Assembly (NCBI GenBank): GCA_013298445.1
Contig: JAAFHQ010000362.1
Location: 1 to 6,297, forward strand
Origin: Chitinophagales bacterium
Lineage (GTDB): Bacteria > Bacteroidota > Bacteroidia > Chitinophagales > Saprospiraceae
DNA length: 6,297 nucleotides
Direction: 5' to 3'
Shown here: positions 1 through 4,989 of the stretch, in pieces
Position numbering within the stretch: the first letter of the stretch is position 1
Layout of the letters: each line of letters starts with the position of its first letter
Translations under genes and position numbers: made by a program
Notes under the pieces: generated by a model
The model's input: the letters and a program-made list of their open reading frames with translations, nothing else
Database searches by the model: none
What the model was told of the DNA's origin: nothing

Positions 1-111
1 TTCTTTGGTCATTCAGTTTTGTTGATTGGGAAAGCTACGGTTTTTTCGGTAAACCTTGGACTCACAGTGTGCAAATTTAAAACATTGTACAAGCTGTGGG
101 GTAAGCATTGG

Positions 112-148
112 AAAAAATCTCTAACAGTTAGGGATTAGTCGATTTTTT
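112..148. terminator. Possible weak bidirectional terminator hairpin
   Basis: AAAAAATC at 112-119 pairs with GATTTTTT at 141-148, and CTAAC at 121-125 pairs with GTTAG at 127-131 inside it. The A-tract before and T-tract after resemble a bidirectional intrinsic terminator. The stem is poor in G+C and the inner part is imperfect, so it may end a transcript entering from the left or may be chance in AT-rich DNA. Confidence 0.25.
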
Positions 149-226
149 TGTTTTAGCCTTGCTCTCTTGATACTTTCATTTAATAAACCCCTGATGCCGC
201 CTCAAATACGGTGTAATCCATAACCT

Positions 227-275
227 CTGCAGCCATTTGGGAAACTGTGAGTATGTACAGTTTTTTGCGCTGCAG
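227..275. repeat. Nested inverted repeat (two-tier hairpin)
   Basis: CTGCAGC at 227-233 pairs perfectly with GCTGCAG at 269-275. Inside it, AAACTGT at 242-248 pairs perfectly with ACAGTTT at 257-263 around an 8-nt loop. The two stems are separated by an asymmetric internal loop of 8 and 5 nt. This is a well-formed secondary structure in non-coding DNA about 250 nt before the first gene. It could be a structured leader or small RNA, or a protein-binding site; the sequence does not say which. Confidence 0.45.
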
Positions 276-347
276 GATTGGAATAAGTGCAAAGATCGGC
301 TATAGTTTGGTACTGACAGGATTTTTCTTAAAATCTAAGTTTTCAAG

Positions 348-397
348 TGAAATATGTCATATATTGCCCTTGGAATCATTTATAATGAAATATTTCA
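348..397. promoter_or_regulatory. Pair of related dyads, candidate operators
   Basis: TGAAATATTTCA at 386-397 is a perfect 12-bp palindrome. TGAAATATGTCA at 348-359 matches it at 11 of 12 positions, with start points 38 bp apart. Paired related dyads upstream of a gene cluster are typical of repressor or activator sites. The sites are AT-rich, and the AAATATTT core also occurs inside a coding region at 1269-1276, so chance cannot be excluded. Confidence 0.3.
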
Positions 398-419
398 GCT
401 TAAGGAACCTGTAAAAAAT

Positions 420-459
420 TATGAGATGAGTTTTGCCTGCCACCAAAACTCACTTCATA
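420..459. repeat. Long imperfect hairpin upstream of the first gene
   Basis: Bases 420-435 can pair with 444-459 around an 8-nt loop (436-443), giving a 16-position stem with one G-T pair and one mismatch. The inner nine pairs, TGAGTTTTG with CAAAACTCA, are perfect. It ends 63 nt before the zinc-ribbon start codon. There is no T-run directly after it on the plus strand, so it is not a clear forward terminator. On the minus strand a T-rich stretch follows at a distance. It could be a 5' leader structure of the 523-1298 transcript or an operator. Confidence 0.4.
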
Positions 460-522
460 TTCACCATTGGCATAATTTTTTATAGGCTCTTAAGCCGACT
501 TAATTCTCAAACTAAATCTTAA

Positions 523-720
523 ATGAATACTACATCAATTACAGAAATAGTTACTTGTGCAAATTGTAAAGAAAATTTTGAACAGGAATTCAAGATAAAG
601 TCAGGTTCCGAGGCAACAACTTCTAACGCAAATGCAGACTGCCCGCACTGTGATACCATCAATTATTTTGATATCAATGGCGAGCTAGTTCCTGATCAAA
701 CTTTATTCAGAGGGAAATGA
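523..720 (+). CDS. Small zinc-ribbon protein, unknown function
   Basis: This 65-aa protein has two CxxC knuckles, Cys12/Cys15 and Cys40/Cys43 (CANC and CPHC), spaced as in a small zinc ribbon that binds one zinc ion with four cysteines. The second knuckle is followed by a hydrophobic, aromatic stretch (INYFDINGEL) that would complete the ribbon's beta hairpin. It is predicted to be cytosolic, with no signal peptide or membrane segment. An in-frame TAA at 520-522, immediately before the ATG, fixes 523 as the earliest possible start. The stop overlaps the next gene's start as ATGA, so the two proteins are probably translationally coupled and may act together, for example with this one as a metal-stabilised adaptor or sensor. 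That role is inference; I do not recognise a named family. Confidence 0.75.
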   Translation: MNTTSITEIVTCANCKENFEQEFKIKSGSEATTSNANADCPHCDTINYFDINGELVPDQTLFRGK

Positions 721-1298
721 TCAATGAAACCGAGAATACTCAACTGAAACAGCCTAAACAGGGGAGATCAGAGTCCCTTACGTTCAAGGCTTGGCGCGAA
801 TTCTTTCTGAAACTTAAACAGGATGAAGTCGCTAGAATTGAAGATGCGGCCAAATTTTTGACAGGACTTAGTTCAGTCTTGTTTACCATTTTGCAAGTTC
901 AAAATTTGCGCAATGTCTCAATGCTCCCTTCTGGCTCCCTCGCCATAGTCGGTTTTATTTTTTGGCTATTTTCTTTAGGCACTTCTCTACTCGTATTATT
1001 CCCAGCTCGTTACTCCTACAGTAAACATGGGGTTGCGAAGTACGAACAGATTTACAATAAAATTGCCAATTATAAGTTTATATTACTTATAGTCAGCACT
1101 TTTTGCTTTTTTTGTGCTCTTGTTTTAATCGTATTCCAGTTTTTTTTGGGACAAAACCATAAACTTGTAGATCGTTCAATCGATGTTCGTACAAATATAG
1201 ATACTGTATATATGGTAATTCCACCAAGCTCTTTGCCTTTTCATCAAAGCGACTCAACAACAAAGAAAAAATATTTGAACGAAGGTCGAACTAAATGA
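717..1298 (+). CDS. Multi-pass membrane protein, unknown function
   Basis: This 193-aa protein has a charged, amphipathic N-terminal part (residues 1-45, including an aromatic/basic stretch near 22-35). A weak hydrophobic segment follows at about 48-62, then two clear membrane helices at about 72-95 and 120-144. The loop between the two clear helices carries an FPARYSYSKHG motif and a helix-like stretch, and the tail of about 48 residues is polar. There is no signal peptide, so it is likely an inner-membrane protein. The start is supported by the 4-nt ATGA overlap with the upstream zinc-ribbon gene. Small two- or three-helix membrane proteins of this shape occur as effectors in several bacterial defence and signalling systems, but no diagnostic motif is visible here. 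The following gene is 147 nt away, so the operon may end here or continue. Confidence 0.75.
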   Translation: MINETENTQLKQPKQGRSESLTFKAWREFFLKLKQDEVARIEDAAKFLTGLSSVLFTILQVQNLRNVSMLPSGSLAIVGFIFWLFSLGTSLLVLFPARYSYSKHGVAKYEQIYNKIANYKFILLIVSTFCFFCALVLIVFQFFLGQNHKLVDRSIDVRTNIDTVYMVIPPSSLPFHQSDSTTKKKYLNEGRTK

Positions 1299-1445
1299 TA
1301 CCATAAATACGTTATAATGTGTTCATAACAGTTTTGTAAATTGTGAATGTAATTTCTTTTCTTTTTTTTTGCATTTTTGAGGAATGTTTTTACCTTCACC
1401 AAATGTTAAATATTTTAAACTAATCAACTAGCAACCAGATAATTC
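1299..1445. promoter_or_regulatory. Intergenic gap, possible internal promoter region
   Basis: This AT-rich gap separates the membrane-protein gene from the small basic gene. It contains a short dyad GTTAT/ATAAC (1311-1315 with 1325-1329), a pyrimidine tract with a run of T near 1361-1370, and a TTAAA/TTTAA dyad at 1406-1418 whose AAATATTT core resembles the palindrome at 386-397. No good TTTG plus TAnnTTTG pair with normal spacing is present. It may hold a second promoter for the 1446-3234 unit, but this is not shown. Confidence 0.3.
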
Positions 1446-1628
1446 ATGAGCAAGCCTAATCGAAAAAATAGGATTAAGTCCTTATTGGCTAAATTGTTTC
1501 CTGCTCAAGTGGATGTTAATTCCCCAGAGTACAAAGCACGCGATGAAAAACGGAAAGAAGAAATTCAAAATATTCGCAAATTCCGTAAAATTTCTTCTAA
1601 CGCAATGAATACCAAATTCGACACCTAG
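1446..1628 (+). CDS. Small, highly basic protein, unknown function
   Basis: This 60-aa protein has 16 Lys/Arg against 7 Asp/Glu, a net charge of about +9. The first 16 residues are a basic amphipathic stretch with Lys/Arg at 3, 6, 7, 9, 11 and 16, followed by a short hydrophobic patch (LAKLFPAQV). Residues 28-47 are a charged helix-like segment. There are no cysteines, no membrane helix and no signal peptide. An in-frame TAA at 1440-1442 limits the start to this ATG. It ends 7 nt before the peptidase-like gene, so the two are almost certainly co-transcribed. It could be a substrate, inhibitor or nucleic-acid- or membrane-binding partner of that protein; none of these can be chosen from the sequence. 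The coding call rests on operon position and the tight spacing. Confidence 0.55.
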   Translation: MSKPNRKNRIKSLLAKLFPAQVDVNSPEYKARDEKRKEEIQNIRKFRKISSNAMNTKFDT

Positions 1629-1635
1629 ATTTCAA

Positions 1636-3234
1636 ATGACATTACAAGGCGATAATAAGTTTAAAGTTCTTCGGTTTAATCCAGAGAACTTGGCCCTTGC
1701 TTTATCTAATGAGTTCACTGGAGAGGAGGAAATTCGGAATAAATTTCATTACCATTATTTCCTCCAATACTTCGAAAACATTAAGAATGGGCCTGCTGTG
1801 CAAACTATCCTTATTGAAACCAAACATATAAGCCTTTCTTATTTAAAAGATTACTCCTACTACTTTGCTTCTACCTTTCAGCAATACTCTTCTTTCTGTA
1901 AGAGAGTACATTTCTTCTCCACAGAGTTTACTCAGGATGATCTGCTCGAAATGATTCAGAATGCTTCGCCCAAAGCTGAATCGGTTTGGGACTCCTATGC
2001 TGGTTACACTATTGTAAAACCTCTGCCAAATGCTAAACTGGGGTCTACCGTATTGAAAATACAGCAGCAACAATCCGTTTTTTCAACGATAAGAGATTAC
2101 CCTGTCTATTTATTGGGGAAAAAAATCATTATACAATCTTTGGCTTTTCAAGAACAAGACGGAATTGTAAGTCGCTGTGCCACAATAGCTATATGGACAT
2201 CTTTACATAAGAATGCGCATCAGTTTTTCACAGCACTACCTGCCCCAGTGGAAATCACACTGGCGGCTCAGTATGCTTTTTCAGAAGGACGACTAATGCC
2301 TAATGAGGGACTGGACAAAAATCAAATATGTAAGGCCTTTGAGACTTTTGGAGTAGTTACTGAATTAAGAGCGGATTGGAAGCTTAAGAACCCGTTGATG
2401 ATTAAAAGATTTATTTACGCATATCTGAAAAATGGTTTTCCTGTTTTAGTTGGCCTTAAAACAAAAGATGAACAAAAGCGTGAGCAAAATCATATCATCA
2501 CTTTTGTCGGGTTTAAGGACTTAATAGATGATGCAGATGCTCGGATAGAAGAGGAAAATGGGCAGTTAACACATCCTGCTAATGTAGATGAAATTCACCC
2601 CATCTACCGAGCAGATTACATCAATGAGTATTATGCACATGACGATCAATCGGGGCCTTTTTCAACTGTTAGCTTTGTAAATAAAAATAAGCAATTGCGC
2701 ATCAGTCGAAAAGCATTTAATGAAAAATTTAAAATGCGTGACGAATTCAGTCAAGTTACAACCATTATCGTTGCAATTTCTCATATGATAAAGATTGCTT
2801 TTGATGATGTGGCAGAAGAGGTCTACCATTTAGATTTTGCATTTAAGGAGTTGAAGTTTTCTATAAATTTTCAATGGGACATTTATCTTTCATCTACTCA
2901 AGACTATCATCAATCGATACGTAATCAGGAAGAATATTCAGACCACCTCAAAGCTTATTTGCTGACAACTTTTTTACCACAATATATTTGGGTTGCTCGT
3001 ATGGTGGTCGAGGAAGATGTTCTAATGGAATTCGTTTTTGATGCAACCGCACTTAAAATTAGTAATAAGATTTGTTTGCTTGCTTACCCTGTTTACGAGG
3101 AAGAAGTTACGTCATTTATTCAACAATCCCTAAAGATACATGATCCAGAAACATTAAAGATCATATTCCAAAATACACATTACATTGATTTATTGAAAAA
3201 TAGTATCAATCATCTCGAAGGGATTCAACACTGA
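1636..3234 (+). CDS. Papain/C39-like cysteine peptidase-fold protein
   Basis: This 532-aa cytosolic protein has no signal peptide or membrane helix. Residues 1-115 are a mixed N-terminal region. Residues 121-140 hold a GYTIVKPLP...GSTVL strand motif. The predicted catalytic core then follows in papain-fold order: Gln172 (FQEQDG, oxyanion hole), Cys181 (SRCATIAIW, nucleophile at the start of a helix), a GFPVLVGL strand at 267-274, His286 (NHIITFVGF) and Asp336/Asp337 (YAHDDQSGPF). This Q-C-H-D layout is known from C39-like and papain-like peptidases. Residues 345-532 form an additional domain I do not recognise. The protein may cleave a protein or peptide, or the fold may serve another thiol-based reaction. 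It is the largest gene of the AT-rich block and sits 7 nt after the small basic gene. The family-level fold call is fairly secure; substrate and pathway are unknown. Confidence 0.7.
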   Translation: MTLQGDNKFKVLRFNPENLALALSNEFTGEEEIRNKFHYHYFLQYFENIKNGPAVQTILIETKHISLSYLKDYSYYFASTFQQYSSFCKRVHFFSTEFTQDDLLEMIQNASPKAESVWDSYAGYTIVKPLPNAKLGSTVLKIQQQQSVFSTIRDYPVYLLGKKIIIQSLAFQEQDGIVSRCATIAIWTSLHKNAHQFFTALPAPVEITLAAQYAFSEGRLMPNEGLDKNQICKAFETFGVVTELRADWKLKNPLMIKRFIYAYLKNGFPVLVGLKTKDEQKREQNHIITFVGFKDLIDDADARIEEENGQLTHPANVDEIHPIYRADYINEYYAHDDQSGPFSTVSFVNKNKQLRISRKAFNEKFKMRDEFSQVTTIIVAISHMIKIAFDDVAEEVYHLDFAFKELKFSINFQWDIYLSSTQDYHQSIRNQEEYSDHLKAYLLTTFLPQYIWVARMVVEEDVLMEFVFDATALKISNKICLLAYPVYEEEVTSFIQQSLKIHDPETLKIIFQNTHYIDLLKNSINHLEGIQH

Positions 3235-3338
3235 ATTTGTAAAAACTGATATTTTTTTGTACGAGCCGGCAATAGATAATTGATACGTCGAGGTAAGGGA
3301 TAGGAAATCCTCTTTGGTTAAAATTAGGGTTACACCCC

Positions 3339-3680
3339 TCACTTCTTCAACATCCCCTTCAACTCCTCCATCCCCTCCAGCACCTGCTTCAACTCTTCCC
3401 GACTCGCAGCCAACTCCGCTTTGATCTCGGCCAGTTGTTCCTGCAAGCCTTGGCTGACCGTCTTAGGGTCTTCAAAAATATCGGCGGGGTTAACCCCATA
3501 TTCCTTTTCCAAGAGGGCAACGATCCGTAAAAAAGTCTTATCGTTCTTTCCATTTAGTGCAAGACTAATGGAAGATTGATTGACCCCAAATTTATCGGCA
3601 ATTACATTTTGATCTACGTTAAGAGATTTCAGAATTGCTCTCGCTCGACTATGCTTGTCCAAATCGCTGTTTTTTTTCAT
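3339..3680 (-). CDS. XRE-type HTH regulator with C-terminal coiled coil
   Basis: This 113-aa protein starts at the ATG at 3680-3678; an upstream TTG at 3683-3681 would add only one residue and is less likely. Residues 9-65 form a Cro/C1-type helix-turn-helix domain: helix 2 at about 24-31 (QNVIADKF) and the recognition helix at about 34-42 (NQSSISLAL), followed by NGKNDKTFLRIVALLEK, typical of the family. Residues 76-113 are a Leu/Glu/Lys heptad-rich coiled coil that probably mediates dimerisation or higher assembly. It is a predicted DNA-binding repressor. It faces the peptidase-like gene tail to tail and is divergent from the predicted small RNA and the 3991 gene. A dyad over its own start (3679-3700) suggests autoregulation. 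Its base composition is richer in G+C than the block to its left, so it may be resident host DNA and not part of that block. Confidence 0.85.
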   Translation of the reverse strand: MKKNSDLDKHSRARAILKSLNVDQNVIADKFGVNQSSISLALNGKNDKTFLRIVALLEKEYGVNPADIFEDPKTVSQGLQEQLAEIKAELAASREELKQVLEGMEELKGMLKK

Positions 3681-3700
3681 CAAAATGCATTCTTTTTGAT
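3679..3700. promoter_or_regulatory. Dyad over the XRE start codon, candidate operator or leader hairpin
   Basis: ATCAAAA at 3679-3685 is a perfect inverted copy of TTTTGAT at 3694-3700, with an 8-nt spacer. It overlaps the XRE gene's start codon. As DNA it could be an autoregulatory site for the XRE dimer. As RNA on the minus strand it would fold into a small hairpin covering part of the start codon. The arms are AT-rich and short, so either role is tentative. Confidence 0.35.
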
Positions 3701-3704
3701 AAAA

Positions 3705-3736
3705 ATGAGTTTTAATGAATTTTATAATTATCTTTG
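3705..3736 (+). promoter_or_regulatory. Bacteroidota-type promoter with tandem upstream repeat
   Basis: TATCTTTG at 3729-3736 matches the Bacteroidota -7 consensus TAnnTTTG exactly. Just upstream are two adjacent 10-bp copies, ATGAGTTTTA (3705-3714) and ATGAATTTTA (3715-3724), differing at one base and spaced by one helical turn. No clean TTTG -33 element sits at normal spacing; the repeats occupy that position and may bind an activator or repressor. Transcription would begin near 3742 and run rightward, away from the XRE gene. Confidence 0.45.
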
Positions 3737-3741
3737 TACCA

Positions 3742-3828
3742 CAAGCTACCCAAAATCTGCTTCACAGCCAAGCGCAACCAAACTACAGGTGGGCATCCGA
3801 AACGATGCGTGCACCCCTGTATTTTTTT
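3742..3828 (+). ncRNA. Predicted small RNA or attenuated leader, about 87 nt
   Basis: The region is bounded by a perfect -7 element ending at 3736 and an intrinsic terminator ending at 3828, with no credible reading frame between. A small stem, GCTT at 3759-3762 with AAGC at 3770-3773, precedes the terminator hairpin. The start at about 3742 is estimated from the usual promoter-to-start distance. I recognise no known RNA family. It could be an independent small RNA, or the terminator could act as an attenuator in the leader of the 3991-4629 genes. The 5' end and the existence of the transcript are inferred. Confidence 0.4.
3784..3828 (+). terminator. Strong intrinsic terminator
   Basis: TACAGG (3784-3789) pairs with CCTGTA (3816-3821), and GCATC (3793-3797) pairs with GATGC (3804-3808) around a CGAAAC loop. 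Additional pairing is possible between GGTG and CACC in the middle. The stem is followed at once by seven T residues (3822-3828). This is the best terminator in the window, and it sits in the middle of an intergenic region with no gene upstream on this strand except the predicted small RNA. Confidence 0.65.
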
Positions 3829-3990
3829 GCCCAAAGCGCAGCAGGTCGCTGGTACCTGAAACCACAATCGCAATTAACAAAATTCCTCAATCATGACCAA
3901 AACAAACTTCCATCCCCCACCCTACTTTGTACAAAAAACGACTCCACGGAACTTTTCACCCTCCTAAATTGTCCACAAAACACCACACTC
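3829..3990 (+). promoter_or_regulatory. Upstream region of the 3991-4629 gene pair
   Basis: There is no gene here. A promoter-like TACTTTG at 3923-3929 is one base shorter than the TAnnTTTG consensus and has no clear -33 partner; if used, it would give a leader of about 55 nt. A short dyad, CAGGT/ACCTG, lies at 3842-3846 and 3854-3858. The reading frame of the downstream gene is open back to 3715, but its translation through this stretch is not protein-like. Confidence 0.3.
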
Positions 3991-4326
3991 ATGACCAAGA
4001 AACATCGGGGTCGCATTCAGGCCCAGGGCAACGGCGTAGAAAAATCGGTTACCTGGAGCCAGGATGAACCCCTTTCGCGGGAGCAAGGCAAAACCCTGCT
4101 CCACCAGCTCAAGGCACAGCTCAGCGAGAAGGAACACGCCGAGCGCGCCGAGCAGTTTGAGCAGGCCGAGCGCTACATTGCCGGGGCCAATGGCATCCCC
4201 GCCCCGGAGCGGCGCACCTTTCAGAACCGCAAAACCAAGGATGTGCGGGTCGACATAGAGGTGCTGGCGGGTCGGGCCTTCGTAGCCGTGGCCTTGTTGG
4301 TGGTACTTTATTTTATCTTGAGCTAA
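3991..4326 (+). CDS. Tail-anchored small membrane protein, unknown function
   Basis: This 111-aa protein has a basic N-terminus (MTKKHRGRIQAQG), a charged helical middle with many Glu, Lys and Gln (about 30-62, possibly coiled coil), a KTKDVRVDIEVLAG stretch and one C-terminal membrane helix at about 93-110. This makes it a likely tail-anchored inner-membrane protein with its body in the cytoplasm. The frame is open much further upstream, but the first 92 codons of that longer frame look non-coding and cross the predicted terminator, so the ATG at 3991 is preferred. Codons are rich in G/C at third positions, unlike the AT-rich block to the left. The next gene begins 12 nt downstream, which implies an operon. 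I have an impression that similar proteins occur in other Bacteroidota but can name no family. Confidence 0.7.
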   Translation: MTKKHRGRIQAQGNGVEKSVTWSQDEPLSREQGKTLLHQLKAQLSEKEHAERAEQFEQAERYIAGANGIPAPERRTFQNRKTKDVRVDIEVLAGRAFVAVALLVVLYFILS

Positions 4327-4338
4327 ATTTTTGCAATC

Positions 4339-4629
4339 ATGGAAGCCAATGTACAACACTGGATCACTTTTTTGAACGGCATCAGCCCCGATTTTGATAC
4401 CATCCAACAAGCTTCAGACCACAATCCACTCCTGCGTGTGCAGGTAGGCGAGCAGCGCGTAAGCATCATCCAGGAGGCGGAGTCGGATTTTAGTTTTTGG
4501 ATCGAGCGGTATGAAGCGGCCGATGGGGGCAGCGGTGATGAATTGGTGGTGGATGCGGGGAGCGAGGCGGAGCAGCTGCGGCTGGCGCGGAATGTGGTGG
4601 AGGCGTTTTTGAAACGGCGGGGGGTGTAA
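4339..4629 (+). CDS. Small acidic protein, unknown function
   Basis: This 96-aa protein begins 12 nt after the tail-anchored protein and is probably its operon partner. It has an N-terminal helix-like segment (VQHWITFLNGI), a strand-rich middle (LLRVQVGEQRVSIIQEAESDFSFWIERYEA, about 31-60), a Gly/Asp-rich linker (61-75) and a C-terminal helix (EAEQLRLARNVVEAFLKRR). It is acidic overall, with no cysteine, signal peptide or membrane helix. A soluble acidic protein paired with a basic tail-anchored one suggests a complex at the membrane, but this is inference. Third-position G/C use matches its neighbour. The gene is followed within 4 nt by the left outer arm of the 4633-4871 repeat element, whose hairpins may end its transcript. 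Confidence 0.7.
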   Translation: MEANVQHWITFLNGISPDFDTIQQASDHNPLLRVQVGEQRVSIIQEAESDFSFWIERYEAADGGSGDELVVDAGSEAEQLRLARNVVEAFLKRRGV

Positions 4630-4632
4630 GGT

Positions 4633-4871
4633 CTGTCGATTACCCACAAATCCAGAAATTAGATTCGTGGTTGATATTGAGCATTTTTCCGTAGCCTCAG
4701 AACCCCCGACCCCTACAGGGGAGTACATTTTCGGGTAATAACCAGTCGTACAGCACCTTCAAAAGGCTTATTTTTAGGCTAACGTAAGCTGTACTCCCCT
4801 GTAGGGGTCGGGGGTTCTGAGGCAACAGCACAATCTCGCATTCAACGTGCGGTTTTGTGGGTAATTGACAG
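4633..4871. repeat. Nested inverted-repeat element, REP/MITE-like
   Basis: The outer arms, CTGTCGATTACCCACAAA (4633-4650) and its inverted counterpart at 4854-4871, match at 17 of 18 positions. Inside them is a perfect 34-bp inverted repeat, 4694-4727 against 4790-4823, with a 62-nt centre. Each inner arm holds a short palindrome, CCCCTACAGGGG or its complement. The 34-bp arms are C/G-rich, with runs such as AACCCCCGACCCC. Such C/G-run palindromes resemble the intergenic REP-type repeats common in Bacteroidota. No transposase or coding frame is present. In RNA the element would fold very stably and could stop transcription or protect the 3' end of the 3991-4629 message. A competing stem, GTACAGC (4748-4754) with GCTGTAC (4788-4794), is possible. 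Confidence 0.8.
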
Positions 4872-4989
4872 GTGTAAGGTAGGGTAGACACATTATAATT
4901 CATATTACGCAGAGCAATTCATCAACTTATGAAATAACTAAAGATGATCATCTCTGATACATAATGTGATTTCAATTTAAGCGTAGTTT
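4872..4989. other. Spacer between the two repeat elements
   Basis: This AT-rich non-coding stretch has no visible gene or strong structure. TAATGTGA at 4962-4969 recurs at 5251-5258, on the far side of the next repeat element, but not directly at its ends. Confidence 0.5.

Larger units (their letters stand above)
1..522. other. Gene-poor, structured upstream region
   Basis: No convincing gene is visible in this stretch. Frame 1 is open from the left edge to a TAG at 136-138 (45 codons), but it has no recognisable protein features and is probably chance. The region is AT-rich and holds several dyads: an A-tract/T-tract hairpin at 112-148, a nested hairpin at 227-275, two related 12-bp dyads at 348-359 and 386-397, and a long hairpin at 420-459. 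It lies directly upstream of the zinc-ribbon gene and probably contains the control region of the 523-1298 unit. A weak promoter-like match (TTGG near 277, TATAGTTTG at 301-309) does not have the exact Bacteroidota spacing, so no promoter is called. Confidence 0.6.

Noticed and set aside
1..138. Open frame 1 from the left edge to TAG at 136-138, possible 3' end of a gene
   Set aside because: Only 45 codons with no recognisable motif; a stretch this long can easily be open by chance, and the sequence outside the window would be needed.
1843..2073. 76-codon minus-strand open frame inside the peptidase-like gene
   Set aside because: It is fully contained in a well-supported plus-strand gene and has no motif or plausible context.
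3235..3338. Terminator between the convergent peptidase-like and XRE genes
   Set aside because: The A5/T7 pairing at 3241-3258 is nearly all A-T, and the AGGG/CCCT dyad at 3326-3339 is only about 4 bp, so neither is convincing.
3715..3990. 92-codon upstream extension of the tail-anchored gene
   Set aside because: The translation is low-complexity and not protein-like, and it crosses a strong terminator; the ATG at 3991 is the better start.
3964..4728. Several minus-strand open frames of 104-148 codons
   Set aside because: They are antisense to the GC-rich pair at 3991-4629 or cross its repeat element, and their translations show no protein-like features.
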